A stretch of DNA of 64,000 nt. Origin: Talinum fruticosum (Eukaryota > Streptophyta > Magnoliopsida > Caryophyllales > Talinaceae). This document shows, piece after piece, positions 24,103-37,064 of the stretch. The notes below the pieces were generated by a model. That model was not told the DNA's origin. It saw nothing but the letters and a program-made list of their open reading frames with translations, and did not search any database. A program made the translations under genes and the position numbers. Position 1 is the stretch's first letter; each line of letters opens with the position of its first letter. The stretch lies in assembly GCA_021018815.1 (NCBI GenBank), contig JAITYX010000021.1, positions 4,493,001 to 4,557,000 on the forward strand, in the 5' to 3' direction.

Positions 24103-24266
24103 AACCACAATATAGGCTTAAATGGTGGATAAAGAGGTGATCTTTGGTATGTCTTGGTTGAAAAATTGCTCTCATAAGCTAACTAATAATAACACAAAAT
24201 AAAACACCATTAAACCACAGTATAGACATAAATAGTGGATAAAGAGGTGATCTTCGGCATGTCTTG
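24103..24266. repeat. Direct repeat of about 55 bases, spaced 110 bases
   Basis: Both copies (24103-24158 and 24213-24266) contain GTGGATAAAGAGGTGATCTT and end with ATGTCTTG; they differ at a few positions. No known element is recognised. Confidence 0.75.
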
Positions 24267-25706
24267 AGAAAGGGTAACATGCCCACAACCTGTTCGACTA
24301 GTATATATACATATATAAGATGGTGTAAAATTATCATATTTAATAACTCATATAACAATGATACTCTTACAATTACAAATGTTTCTATTTCTATACCTAC
24401 AAATATCTCCTTAATTAATTTACCCTAATTAAAGTGAGTACTTATTCTTTCTTTACATTTGTAGTAAAACATGTGTTGATAAAATTGATTATCCCAAACT
24501 GTACCAGTCCTGTTTGCCCCAGAAAGAAACCTCAATACAAGAAGATAGTGACCTTCTCCCCTTTAACACAAGGCCGCCCCCCCCGCCGTCTCCTGTCAAT
24601 AATGTAGAGGGAGAGGGAGAGGGAGAGGGAGGGGAGAGGGAGGGGGTACTGAAGTAGTTGGTGGGTGTAAAAAGGGATGGCTAATGAATAATATGGTGGG
24701 ATTAATTATGAACATTATGGAATGGGCAACACATGGCATCCATGTAGATTCCTCTGATTGGCCCAAATTTCGTAAAGTTTTTTAGGTCATTTTCTTGTGA
24801 TTCAAGACATCATCGGCCTTATCTTCTATTTGTACATACACTATAAACCTACTTATGATCATACATTTTCGACTTGGAAGCAACTATTCACTTTATTCAA
24901 CTATTTATTGTCTTCACTAAAACTTTACGTTCATTGTCGAATATCTATATTATACAATAACAGACGCGAAATCTTACTTTGGATTTAAATAACAGATTTT
25001 ATATATGTTGATATCTTTTTCACTCAATTACCTCCCGACGTCTCTACTTGAAATAAAATTATTATATTTTATTGTAAAATACAAAGAGACATATAAGAAT
25101 GTATTTGGCGAAAATCAAACTATGTTATCTGATATCAGATATCAATTCTCATAAATTTTTGCACAAGCTAAACTAATTGGTATTCTTTAAAAAGAATATT
25201 TTACTGATAGACTTTCAAATCATTGGGGGTTTTCTTGTAACAAAAGGGCAGTCAACAAAAATTCCTAAGTCAATGATAATTAATTAATTTTTTTATTCAG
25301 ATAAGTTACAAAAGACAATACAATACAATGAAAAGACTTTATTAGTAATCCAAGATAACTAATTAAGATACTAAAGCTAAGAAATTTATGTATTTTATAA
25401 ATATTTTTATGGCTGATTCTTAGAGATGTCATGGCATGCAAACCCATTAAATTATGGAGATGACTAAGGCCAATCAAGACATCAATGTATCATCAAAGTT
25501 TAAGTAGCTCAACCCTGAAAATAACACTCGGCAGTTGGCAAGCATATAGGTATGTTATTTTAAACTAAATAATAAATATAGGGGCCCAAATAAATTAAAT
25601 TCATCACATTTCACACTCAAATTAAGTGTGTTGGGAGGCATTAAGTACTCTCTCTCTCTCCCCACAAATCTATCCATAAAAAATTGTCTCAATTTTTTTA
25701 ATTTAC

Positions 25707-25746
<40 letters not shown>

Positions 25747-28093
25747 AGTCACGAATTTGGATAAGAAGAATTTATATATCAATAATTAATTGATAAGAAA
25801 TATACACAATAAAATCATATCACACCAAGAAAAATGAATTAGTTTTGTCTCAAATTGAATCGACAGACTCAAAATCCCCATCTTGTCTTGCACATCCATT
25901 TAATTTTCTATTGAAAATTTGCACTACTAGTGGGTCGATATAAAAATCATACTATACAATTGAAGACAATATAAAATATTATATTTTTAGACAATTAGGT
26001 CATTGCTAATTTTGTAGTTACTTGACCCAGTCAACTATGATCAAAGATTCTGCTCAAAGCAGAGAAGAAAACAAAAAGTTTAGTTTAGAGTCTCACAAAT
26101 GAATGATTTTTATTGGATTAGCAATATAAATTCAAACTTAATATAGATAATAAAAACCATCGTACAAATATTCGTAGCAATCCAAACTAATCATCATCTT
26201 GGTTGCTTGCAGAAAAGGCTCGATTTCAAAACGATATATAAAACTTTCGTAAAAAGAATAAGAGTAACGAAGAGTATTTTATGTCTACGTTCAAAAGTAT
26301 TTTCAAACAAATGGTGAAATATTTACCTTCGTAAAATTCACCTATTATTATGCCAACAAAAGGGATGTGTTTCACCTTAAAAAAAAAAAAAGAAAAAGAA
26401 AAAGTAATGTTGTAGGTGGGTTTGGGCAATACAGAAAAGCCACTCACTGGACCACATAAACCTTTAGCAAGCCCAATTGTTTTACTGGAGCTGGCCTAGA
26501 GTTGGAGACAACCCAATAACTATACATGATAGGGAAGAGCCAGAGGTCAGCCCCAAGGTATTGGGCCAATGTAGTCCATAAGAAACAGACCCAATTCATA
26601 CTTGGGCCTAATCCCATTATCCAAAAGACTAAAAAACACCACAACGTCGAAGAACAATTAGTAAATAATCATTTTCGTAAAAGTTCTACTTAAGTTGTTT
26701 TTCCTCGCTCTGTCTTCTATTCGTCTTCTTCGTTACGTCCTTTCATCATTCTCCAGTATTGGAGCCAACAAATCCTCCCGTGTCTCTTTTGGCTTTGCCA
26801 TAGAGCCACAATCTCTTTAACCAAGTATAACTTTGCTAACCCCATGTACTTGCATAATTAACCAAACATGCACAAATAAATTTCAAATGCATGTGTTTGC
26901 ATTACCTGATAACATTTATGCGCAAATTGTACTTGCATACTCACTTCAATTTTAGCATATTAATATTAATTTTTCTAGAAATAAATAAATAAATATACTC
27001 TAAAATTAAAACATAATAACACGTGTTATTTAACTTCTAGAAACATGTGAGACACAACGGACCGGTCTTAGCCCCATTGATCTTAGATGTGAGATATGTC
27101 TCCACCCTTGGACTGTCTAACTCATTTTACCTATTTTTAACATGGTCTAATGCGGTGTCTATTATATTTTTTAAAAAATAAAATAAAATTATCGATTGTC
27201 GAACCTAAAAATCACCAAACAAAATCTTCATCAGATATCTTTGCAAGACAAACTGAAATATCTTCCTATATATCTCACAACACCTATTATTCAGTCTCTT
27301 CGTATAAGACAATGAAAACATACTTTTTTTAATTAATCGGTCAAGTGAAAAAGCTAAGGTTATAAAGCAAAATAGAAGATAATAGTAGAACTAAATGAGA
27401 CAGAAAAAGAGCCAGCAACTAGCACCGAAAAGTCATAGTGTGAAACAAAGACCGGCTTCTCGGAACCTCCTTCTATGAAGGAAAGTAAGAGGGAAACTAA
27501 GAAAACATAACTTACAGATGACAATTGCCTCTGAGAAAGTATGGGGTAGCATGTTGATCTCTGTCTCCCCCCTCACTCTCTCTCTATCTCTATCTCTCTT
27601 CAAGAAGTTGGGTGGGTGATTGAAACATGAATATCGAGTATTAATTTCAGCAGTTGGATCAACCACAGAAGTAGTTTGGGCATTTATAATGAACAAAAAC
27701 TCCAGCTATGATCTTTGTACGGTTACTGCTATGGACTACAGTCTATTCATGGCAGCATACTTACAGCATCGCCATGCTATTCTCATTAAAACACTCCTCA
27801 GCCTTTACCGGTGGCTCTCTCAGTGGCCGCGTTACCAAATCTAAACATTAAAGACAGTCAGTCATTTATACGGCAATGGCAGATTAGTTTTGAGTAGTCT
27901 TCTGTACGTAATCCTGGTGATGACAGATATTTTCAGCAGAATATGCCATAGTTTTAGAAAAATATACTACTTTTTATTAAACATGAATAATATACGATAG
28001 TTTTCGTCTTACAATTGATCTCCGGTGAGAGGATATCACCTAAGAAAAATGGACTAAAATTCATCAGTTGTGTATGGTGAAAATTTCCATACC
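24267..28093. other. Intergenic DNA between KCS copies 2 and 3
   Basis: No gene found. It holds a purine repeat (24607-24645, GGGAGA units), an (AT)n microsatellite (25711-25739) and a CT-rich stretch (27560-27600). A less AT-rich part at 26400-26800 and 27430-27850 gives short frames on both strands that match no family I know. Confidence 0.45.
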
Positions 28094-29415
28094 TTACCAC
28101 TTGTAAATTTCTGGAACATAGATAGGATACCTATCTATGCAATCTCTCCACGGTCCGTATCCGTCCGTTTTTACTTTGATGTCTCGATTGCATTTCCATA
28201 CTGCACTGTTACACTTGAACCCGCTTCCGAATGCGATTTGCCAAACACGGTCTCCCTTTTTCATCCTGCCTTTTGCTTCAGTGTAGCTCAGTTCATACCA
28301 AATTGAAGATGATGATGTATTCCCAAACCGGTGGAGGGCCATTCTAGAAGCTTCCACCTGGTGGTCGGACAGCCGGAGGCCTGTCTGGAGCTCGTCGATC
28401 ACAGCCCTCCCCTGCGTGGACGCAAAAGTGGTCGAAGACTTGGTTGAAATTGGGCACGTAGGGCTTTAGCTTTTGGACCGGAAAATCTTTCTGACCAAGA
28501 AATTGGCCGCAAACCGGACCATTTCGGACAATGGTAAAACAAGTGGTCCAAGTGTAGTAATATTAGAGGTGAGAGCCTCCCTGCTATCACCATCAACTCT
28601 TTGGAGAGTGAAATTCCGAGTTTGCCCTCAGTGTCTTCCTCTTGCGTGACACTCTTATAGGCCCGGTCCTCAGGCCCCTTATGGGTCCGGACTATGTGTA
28701 GGAGCTTGTACTTGGCCCGGGATTTCTCGGCCCGTTTATTGGTGAGCAAGATGGCGGCACATCCCAATCGAAATAGGCAGCCAGGGACTAGCATGGACCG
28801 TTCCGTGCCCATGTAGCTATTAGGAGTGATAATTTCTGTGCTAATTACAAGCGCATTTGAGTTCGGATGGACTTGGAGAAGCCTATTAGCCAAGTCCACC
28901 GAGATCGGACTCGCACCACAACCCATTCCGGACAGGCTAAAAGATTTCACATTACTTCGCATTTTGTACTTATTAACAATCATGGACGACAGAGAGGGCG
29001 TCGGACAAAATATGCTGCAATTTGTGACAAGGATATCGACATCGTTGGGCCCGAGCCCAGTCTTGGCCCAAAGCTCGTCGATGGCCGAGAAGACGACCAG
29101 ATGGACCTCTTCTCGGGCCAGGGTCAAGGTGGGTTGGGGCGGGATGTAGTGGATGGCCTGGGGAGGCAAGTTTCATCCCCGAGGCCAGCCCGCTCTATGA
29201 TCCTCATTTGGAAACGGGCGGACCTCGGGTCATAGATTAACCGTGAGTGCTCGACGTAGCTGGGTATGGGGACCCGGTAGAAGGGGGAGGCTTGCAACAA
29301 GCGTAGTCTAAGAGGTAGATCGCCTTGGCCTTTGATTTGAAGTAAAAATGGCAATGAATAGGATTGCCAAAATAGAAAAGTAGAGGAGTTGGGCATTCTC
29401 AAAGCTAACTTCCAT
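28094..29415 (-). CDS. 3-ketoacyl-CoA synthase, KCS6/CER6-like, copy 3
   Basis: Same role as copy 2 and plainly its duplicate: intronless, start [12 protein letters not shown], one hydrophobic N-terminal segment, then [14 protein letters not shown] (active-site Cys), [15 protein letters not shown] (Asn) and C-terminus YVPEIYKW. Restoring frame gives about 442 residues. Six frame breaks occur, each in a homopolymer that is short (+ strand positions): A5 at 29344-29348 (six needed), G5 at 29283-29287 (six), G4 at 29160-29163 (five), C3 at 28579-28581 (four), T4 at 28471-28474 (five) and C4 at 28409-28412 (six needed, within HAGGRAVID). No stop codon by substitution and no lost catalytic residue is seen. 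Either an assembly with homopolymer under-calling or, less likely, a very young pseudogene. Confidence 0.88.
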
Positions 29416-29517
29416 TTCTTTCCCCTTCTCTCTAAATTTCTCTAGCTCCTCCCCTCTTTCTCTCTCTAGGTATTTTTATCTCTTTTTTTTTTGTGAATGG
29501 GGTGGCGGGGGAAGGAG

Positions 29518-29528
29518 TTATATATAAA
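29518..29528 (-). promoter_or_regulatory. TATA box of KCS copy 3
   Basis: On the - strand the sequence reads CTTTTATATATAAC about 105 bases upstream of the start codon at 29415, at the same distance as the TATA-like box of copy 2. A CT-rich leader follows. Confidence 0.55.
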
Positions 29529-29569
29529 AGGGTTGGGGAAGAAGAGAGAAAGTGAAGGCAATGAATGAA

Positions 29570-29591
29570 GGGGTTGGGGTTGGGGTTGGGG
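29570..29591 (+). promoter_or_regulatory. G-quadruplex motif upstream of KCS copy 3
   Basis: Four runs of GGGG separated by TT lie about 45 bases upstream of the TATA box, on the template strand of the gene. The spacing satisfies the usual G-quadruplex rule with very short loops. A regulatory role is inference. It also resembles a short TTGGGG telomere-like array. Confidence 0.7.
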
Positions 29592-30511
29592 AGAAGGTGG
29601 AAGCCAAGCACCACTTTCAAAATAGAACGTTAGGCAGTTAAGAGTCATTTCTTCCGGGAGGATCTCCTTTCAAGGACACCAATTTTTATTTTTTTAAATA
29701 GTATGTACTTCTGTTTATTATTTTATTTATATATTATTGTAACGAAATTATTCTCGTTCTTTATATGTTATCTTGTATAAAAATTTGTGAATAGCACAAC
29801 AGTATAATCATTCATCGAAGAAGGGGTAAATAAATTGGTCACAATGTCCACTATATACAATATAATATTTATTGGTGAATGAATTTGGGTAAGTAAGATG
29901 AGAGCGAACTTAGATACTCGTCAATATTATGTTGCTTGATGTATTTGTATTTATATTTATCTATCTAGTTATATATCGATGTACTAATAAATAAACATGA
30001 CGAAGGTACGGGAATCAAATTATGAATATGCTAGGTAACTTCAAATTAATACAAATACTCTAATATCTTAAAAAGTCTCGTTCAGAAATTATTTTTTTTT
30101 TTTTGTACTGATAAGAAAAACGATGAATAATTCATTTAACATTTAATATCCAGGCTAAATTTTTTCAAAAAAAGAAAAAGAGTACTCAAGATTTTTGCCA
30201 AAGATAAGGTAAAGTTTATAAAGTGATTGTAATTAATTTAGATTGTTTAATAATTCATTAATAGAACAATAATTAGTGAGGTGATGTAATTACCGTATAT
30301 GGTAGGTACGTATTCTAAAAACAAAAGATTTATTATCCAACAAACTCGGACATTAATTTCCCGAACAAGATCAGCTCCTCCTTCCATTCCACTTCCTTCT
30401 AAAATTTCCATTATTTTTCTCTCTCCTAACCACGTACGATACAACCCATTTATTTTAAGCAATTTTTCTTCTTTCATTCTTATCCTCGTCAAAAAGACTA
30501 AGATATCGATA

Positions 30512-31038
30512 CTCCCTCCTCCATTTCACAATATATATCACTTTAACTAATTTTTATCGTTTTATAATAATTGTCATTTTATAATTTTAATGACATACTC
30601 CATTCCTTTCGAAATACTTGTCATTTTAAGGTTATGAGGGAACACCAAATAAACACTAGATTCATGACAAAATTTTATGTTAAAACACCAAGTTGGCTCA
30701 AAATTTCACAGGAAATAAAAAACATCGATGAGAAAAGGAGAGAAATAAAGTAATTAATCATGATAAAATTGGTAAACTAGTTATCAATACGTCATTGAAA
30801 TTGTAAAGTGACAACCGATGTAAAACGAAAAAGTTAATTAAAGTGACATGTATTTTAAAATTAATGAAGTATTAATTATTACTTTACCAATTTTGTCCTT
30901 ATTAATTGCTTATTAAAATATGACAAAAGAGAGAAAGTGGAGACATATATGACAATTCACCTTTTAAATACTTAGATTATTAGTTAAATTTGATTTTTGC
31001 TCACATCGATAAAGTGACATATAATTTGAAAAAAAGAG
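30512..31038. mobile_element. Family A MITE, interrupted by another MITE
   Basis: The left part 30512-30597 begins CTCCCTCCTCCATTTCACAA after TA and reads TATCACTTTAACTAATTT. The right part from 30870 continues in register (ACTTTACCAATTTTGTCCTT), as in the copy at 49039, and ends near AGTGACATATAATTTG. The insertion point is the element at 30598-30869. The right end is worn, so its coordinate is approximate. Confidence 0.65.
30598..30869. mobile_element. Family A MITE nested in a family A MITE
   Basis: It starts CTCCATTCCTTTCGAAATAC and ends TTTTAAAATTAATGAAG, with TA on both sides (30596-30597 and 30870-30871). Internal landmarks are GAATTCATGACAAA-like sequence, GTAATTAATCATGATAAAAT and ATTGTAAAGTGACA. 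Its orientation is opposite to that of its host element. Confidence 0.75.
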
Positions 31039-31220
31039 TATTTTTCAAAAAATATCTCACTAGTGGATGGAAGGAGGGAGGGGGAAAAACACTTGTTGAT
31101 CAATCAGATCTATGTAAATTTTCCTTTGTTCCAAAAAAAAAATTGTAAAATTTGCAAGAAGGGAGAAAAATAATTTTTTTCTAGGCATGTATGCATGTAG
31201 ATAAAATAACCTCGTATTTT

Positions 31221-31385
31221 TTAGATGCTTATAGATATATTTTAAATTTTTGACCAGATAAAGAAAGAGTAAATTTCGGATTGTTTTAATGATAAGTACA
31301 TATTTAGGTGCTTATAGATATATTTTAAATTTTTTATCAGACAAAGAAAGAGTAAATTGCGATTTTTTTAATGGTAAGTACATAT
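31221..31385. repeat. Two 83-base tandem units
   Basis: Units start at 31221 and 31304. Each reads TTAG(A/G)TGCTTATAGATATA, then a segment with AAAGAAAGAGTAAATT, and ends GTAAGTACATA or ATAAGTACATA. They are about 90 percent alike by eye. No function is suggested. Confidence 0.8.
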
Positions 31386-31446
31386 AAAATATTAGGTAAT
31401 TTTTTCTTAAGGGTTCTTCTACTTATATTGTCATCAGTACGTATAC

Positions 31447-31692
31447 ATGATAGTTCTTATGAGTATTATTTTAGTTTTGCAGAAAAAGATTTGTTGTAAT
31501 AAGGTAGTACATGAGGTTGCTAAGCTGGCTTTTCTTTATGGGGTTTCTAGGGTTTGGTTAAACCGCGGCTCAGCATGCATTATGCCTCAGTTTTGGAAGA
31601 CATCGTTGTTTCCCCACCTTTTTAATGAAAGTTCCCCTTTTTGGTCAAAAAATATATATAAAGGCAATTCTAAACCTTATAATACATTCTAA
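31447..31692 (+). pseudogene. LINE reverse transcriptase ORF end (RNase H-like) remnant
   Basis: The frame carries CNKVVHEVAKLAFLYGVSRV followed by a Trp-rich stretch. This resembles the end of plant LINE (L1-type) polyproteins or their RNase H-like domain, where an (N)xVAHxLAK motif precedes a VW and a final LFPHL-like end. A LINE-like 3' sequence (TTTTTAATGAAAGTTCCCC, a T run, then GGTCAAAAAA) follows. The body of the element is missing, so it is a 5'-truncated relic. Confidence 0.6.
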
Positions 31693-33035
31693 TTTAGCAA
31701 TAAAATTAGTCTGTTATATTATCCTATTTGAAAATATGATTAATTAAAAGACAACATAACAATGAAAGCATAATTCATACGATTGGATCTTACACGGGGT
31801 GTGAATGGTATCCTTAAATACCTGAATACCTAACTTATTGTTGCACTTAACTTGGATATGTGTAAAGTTTGCATAGTCGTAACTTCGGACACAAGTATAG
31901 GTGTCTTGTACATGAATTGACTACCTACTTGAATGAGACCTCATTTCCAATCACGTATAATATAACATACCGCCACACTTGCTAAAGAAAAGGTGTCGTC
32001 GAAATTGATTTTGATAAATCTGGATGGGAGAGAATTCCACCTTACTAAACAAGTGGACTTAAATATGAGAATCGAGTGAAACGGTGATGATGATATATAT
32101 GGTGAGAAGAAAAGATACCTTATTGGCACTCCACCCAATTACGCTTTGTCCAGATGAGTGAACCCATGGATTTAGGTACATCATTTTGGAAAATGTACCA
32201 TTAGAACACTTCCAGATGCTCCACAAAAGTACAACAATTATTAAAATATTGGTCCATTGACCAACAATATGATGAATAAGGAATCTCTGATCATAATTGA
32301 AGTAAATTTGTGATTTATATTGACAAAATAAATAGAATGTAGGGATTAAACTGCATTTACAAGTTACAAGTATGTAATGAGTCATTAATTAGGTTTGCAA
32401 AATGTGTCAGTATGCTTAGCATTAGGAAAATTTGGGAAGTTTTTTTTTTCCATGTGTTTTCTAATAATTTTTAAAGGGTTTTTTGGGTTCCAATATTTCT
32501 CCTTTTGGAACTCAGAAAAAAAAAAAATCTCCTTTTTGGAGATATGAGACGGGAATTGTTTAAGTTATAAATTTGTGTTTAATGTGCATATTTCTAGGGA
32601 TATTTATTTTCAATATATATATTCCGCGAACAAATTAATAATATAAGGATTTAGCTGAAAATGATGAATTCAAATTGAGATGGACTATGAGAACACCCAA
32701 CTACTTAAGACTACTTTAATTTTAGAAAAGTATTGCTAAAATAGACAATTCAATCATAGTTAGATATTTAGATTGAATGCTTTGTGCTTGCGCATATGTT
32801 TTTAAATTTTTATGTCTCATTGATCTTTAGTGTCTTCGATTATCAATAGATAGTAGAAAAAAGTATCATTTTGACGAAATCTATACTATATATAATAACA
32901 ATCTTTTTAAAAAGATGAAATGGTGATCCGAGAGTGAATTTATGAGTTTCGTTCGATAAAAAATAATAATTTATCATTGAAAAAAGAAAGGTTTCCACTC
33001 ATCTATGTACTTTTTTACTCCTTTCTACAATAAAT

Positions 33036-33036
<1 letters not shown>

Positions 33037-33100
<64 letters not shown>
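33037..33100. repeat. (TAA)n microsatellite
   Basis: About 21 uninterrupted TAA units, the longest perfect trinucleotide array in the window. Confidence 0.95.
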
Positions 33101-36100
33101 CTATGCATTATATAGTAGTAGTATTTTTAAATAGGCCAAATATTGCAATATGAGTGATTGTAGGAGGTTAGGGTCATCTTAACTATAAAAATTATTTGTC
33201 CATTAAATATCAGATCGTTGATGTAAATAATTAAATAAATAAAGATAATTTACCCAAATTAAAAAAATTCCTTTTATTAGTGAACTCTCCTCCTCCTTTT
33301 GTGTGTGTGTGTGTGTGTGATAATACAGTCTTAGTAAAAAAAATTTCTCATTCATTTATTGAAACAAATGTTGAATAATGGTTATTGGCTTATGTGGAAT
33401 TGATATTTCACTTTTCACTTTTCTTTTTACAGTTTCAGGATCTTAATTTAGGTTATTTTAATTTCAATATTGTTTGCGATATAAATAGAACAGAGTCGTC
33501 ATTTAGGATAACCAAAATTTAGGAATAAGAAAATGACATATTTATTATGATGAAACGAGAAAGTGGTTTCAAAAATATCGTAGAACGGGTCGAAGGTATG
33601 TGGCTTTGAGTTATAGATGCCTAATTCTAGCAAGTTTGATTTCTTTGGTAGTTTGGCTTTGGTATTTAGGCGTCTCTTGATTTGGGCCTTAATTGAATAA
33701 TAGTGTGTATTTTAAATTGGGGAGGAGGAGTTTGAGATGGTGTCTCAATTGATTAACGATGAATCCTTATACTTAATTTTATCTACATTTTCTTTGCAAC
33801 TATAGGGTCAAAGAATAGAGATTAGATAATCAAGGTTGTCATATAATGCTTAAAATAAATTGAACGCATTTCAATAACTTACCTCAAGTATATGAGATAT
33901 CTTCATTGTATGCTTTTTGCCTAACTTGCTAAATTGCACCAACCAAAAACAAAAAACAAAAAAATTATCTTAAGTTACATGTCTCTAAAATTTGTATATA
34001 TTATCTCTTAGAAACCATTTTCTTAGTTTAATACCTACTTGATCATTAGTATGATTTATAAAGCCTAATTTGGTAATTATTAAGTTGAATTTTATATGCT
34101 TTACTTGCTAATTTATGCAAAAGTGAGGTTGTCATTTATTCTCACCACATTTCTATCTTAAATGATTTTAATATCTATATAATTTTGGGTAAGCTTGCAA
34201 AATGAATTTTCTCTCATCATACTTTTAACATTGCATGTAAATGTTTACAATTAGTAAATGTATTCTTTAAAATACTCTTATTCCCTTTTAGATGACTAGA
34301 ATGTTATACCTTTTGGAGAGCAGATATAGCTGCAAATTCGGTTCGAAATTACCACAAGTGAAGCTAAGATATGTGAATCTATTTTGCAAACTGAGTTGGA
34401 TGTTGGGCAAAAGTTTTGGAAATAAAACTTATTTAAGAATGCAAATGTAAGAAGGTAAGAGGTGAAGTCTCAACATAAAGTTATTTATCATTAAGAGGTG
34501 GGAGTCTCAATTTGAAGTTATTTATAATTAACTTCTATTGTTTATAACCTCTTGAGGATGATTGAATAGTGTATGAGGGGATAACATGTAGAAGAATGTT
34601 ATTGAAGGCGAAACTATTCAATAAAATCAAATGATCGAGAAAAAAAAACTCACAAGTACAACATCGCTCCGTGATTCAATAATTTCTTAAAATATACATT
34701 AGTACAACATTCTTTCGTGCATACCATGGGTCCGGACTAGTTCTAACCAAATATGAAGTATACTAATAGAATTTCGTCGAAATATAGTGTTAAAAATTCT
34801 TAACACATCCATCAAAATATTCATCAAATTTCGAACCACCGAAGTGAGGATAATAAAAATAGATAAAGATAATCTGAGACTAATATTATGGTGCCATACA
34901 ACATCTAAGTTTGATGACTTTTCGTTAAAAATGACTTCAAGACTCGAGAAAAGTCGTTGGGTATTGTGGACGCAAAATAAAACCCAATGGAGAAAATGAA
35001 GGCCAATCACTTTGCTGAATTTTTATTGATTTGAAGCTTAACTGATTCCAATCGACTCAAATTTTGGAGGCATCTTTCCTAATTAACTTGTATTAGGACC
35101 CACTATAATTTTGACACCTATGTTGGGGATTTCGGATGAGTCATAAATAATTGTATAATACAAGGAAAAGAAGCAATATAATATGGGAGCTAATCTACCC
35201 GAGAACTCAGTATTGATCACTAAGTAATCAAGACTTTGTTGATATAATTTTAACGCTTTAAATAGAAACCACAAATTTAATTTCAAGCGATGCAATCAAT
35301 TGAGTTTAACTTCGATCAATATGTGCTCATAATCTTTATGACTAGTTATGAAGAGAAAAGTAACTATAAGATTAATCCTTCGTAGTTTTTTTTTTTAATT
35401 TTAACAAGGCGTATGTTATATCTAGATAGCTCATAAAGTATGTTTGTTTCATAGGTATAAATAGCGCAGTAAACAGTAAAGAATGATAATGAGCAATAAA
35501 ATTAAGACAAGTAGCTTGTAAGCGGTAAGAAAAGGTAAGGATTACTATAAAGCAATAGATATTGTTGAAACGAGCAAGTCTTACACGAAAACTTCCCCGT
35601 TAGTCTATAATCATCACAACTCATAACTTGTCTAACTAACGAATAACGATTGCATTTTAATTATCTTTACCTTGGGATTTCTAGGTGTCATGGTGGTAGT
35701 ATCCAAAAAATTACTAGAACTAACCATAAGATTACGTGGTTACTAACAATTTCAGTATATTTTCACATCATTTAACATCGACATCAACACTTCATTCGAA
35801 CTACATATTAATGTGGATGTTGGGAAAAGCCGATTGGACAAAGGAGACCTTTCATTATATTCTCCATTTCTTTATTCGCCATGTATACAATATTTTCACA
35901 TTTTTTAAATTCTTTTTTCATTTTTATTTTGACAAATTTAATTTACTGTTTAGTACTACAGGGTACATTTATTTCAAGGGGGTTATATGCACTCATATTA
36001 TTTGTCAAGAATATATTTAAATTACTTAAATAGGATGTCACCATCTTTTCAATCCTTTCGTAAATTAATAAATTCAAATCCTTGACAAAAATATTTTCTG

Positions 36101-37011
36101 ATGGATACCCATAAAATCAAGCACATCGAATAAAAAAACACGAGAAAGTATTATATCTTCATTTTCTCAATGCTAACAACATATTTATTATTATGAATTT
36201 GATTAAACAAAAATTTGGCCTTAAATTTACGAAAATATACCCTACACATTAAGTCTAAATCTAAATACATATAAAGGCACACGAAACGAGAAGACTCTCT
36301 AATATTTTTTACTTTTAATTTGTTGAGAAATACACAACCTCTTTACCCTAATGTGAGCCATATGTAATTTCTAGAGATAATTTTTTTTATGGGAATAAAA
36401 CCAATTGAATTTTTGAAAAAAATGGATAAATTTCTTTAATTGAAAGTAATATAGTATCTGCTTCAATCAAAAAATAAATAAATAAAACTCCTTAAATAAA
36501 TAAAATTCTAAGAGACTATACAAAAGGATATTTAAGACAAATATTTTTCAGTCTGACTTGAAAATAATTTTGTTATATTAAAAAAGAAATTGGGCATTGC
36601 AACAGTTATAGAACTGAAAAGAGTCATAAAAATTGGAAAGAATTGTAACGGAATTTTTAAAACGGTTGGACGACATTCTATATTTAGTTATAAAGTTAAT
36701 CCAAAAATCAAAAGTCTTTATTTATGGATGTTTTTTTAAAAAAATAAATAAATAATGGTCCCTCCTTATTATATTATGTAGAGTGATGAAGGTAGCTAGG
36801 TGTGAATGGGCCATGAAAAAAAGGGCAATATCAGATAATCATTCATGTATGCCTAAGGATCGTCCATTCAATAACCCCACAACTCCCAATCAATATAAAT
36901 TGTTAACCCCTCGTAATTGGGACGTTCATGGAGTGGTTGGCTGGTAACTAATCTGCCAGATGGCTGCTTAATTGCTCATCATCTTAAGTGCTTAACCTAC
37001 AAAATATATAT

Positions 37012-37015
<4 letters not shown>

Positions 37016-37062
<47 letters not shown>
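37016..37062. repeat. (AT)n microsatellite
   Basis: About 23 AT units. The apparent Ile/Tyr-rich open frame across it is a by-product of the repeat. Confidence 0.95.

Positions 37063-37064
<2 letters not shown>

Noticed and set aside
26440..26830. Less AT-rich segment that might be a retrotransposon piece
   Set aside because: No LTR, primer-binding site or recognisable protein motif could be found.
28826..29235. + strand frames of 107 and 122 codons
   Set aside because: Antisense shadows of KCS copy 3, whose conserved motifs are on the - strand.
29570..29591. Possible interstitial telomere repeat (TTGGGG)
   Set aside because: Plant telomeres are normally TTTAGGG, and only four units are present, so a G-quadruplex or simple repeat is the better reading.
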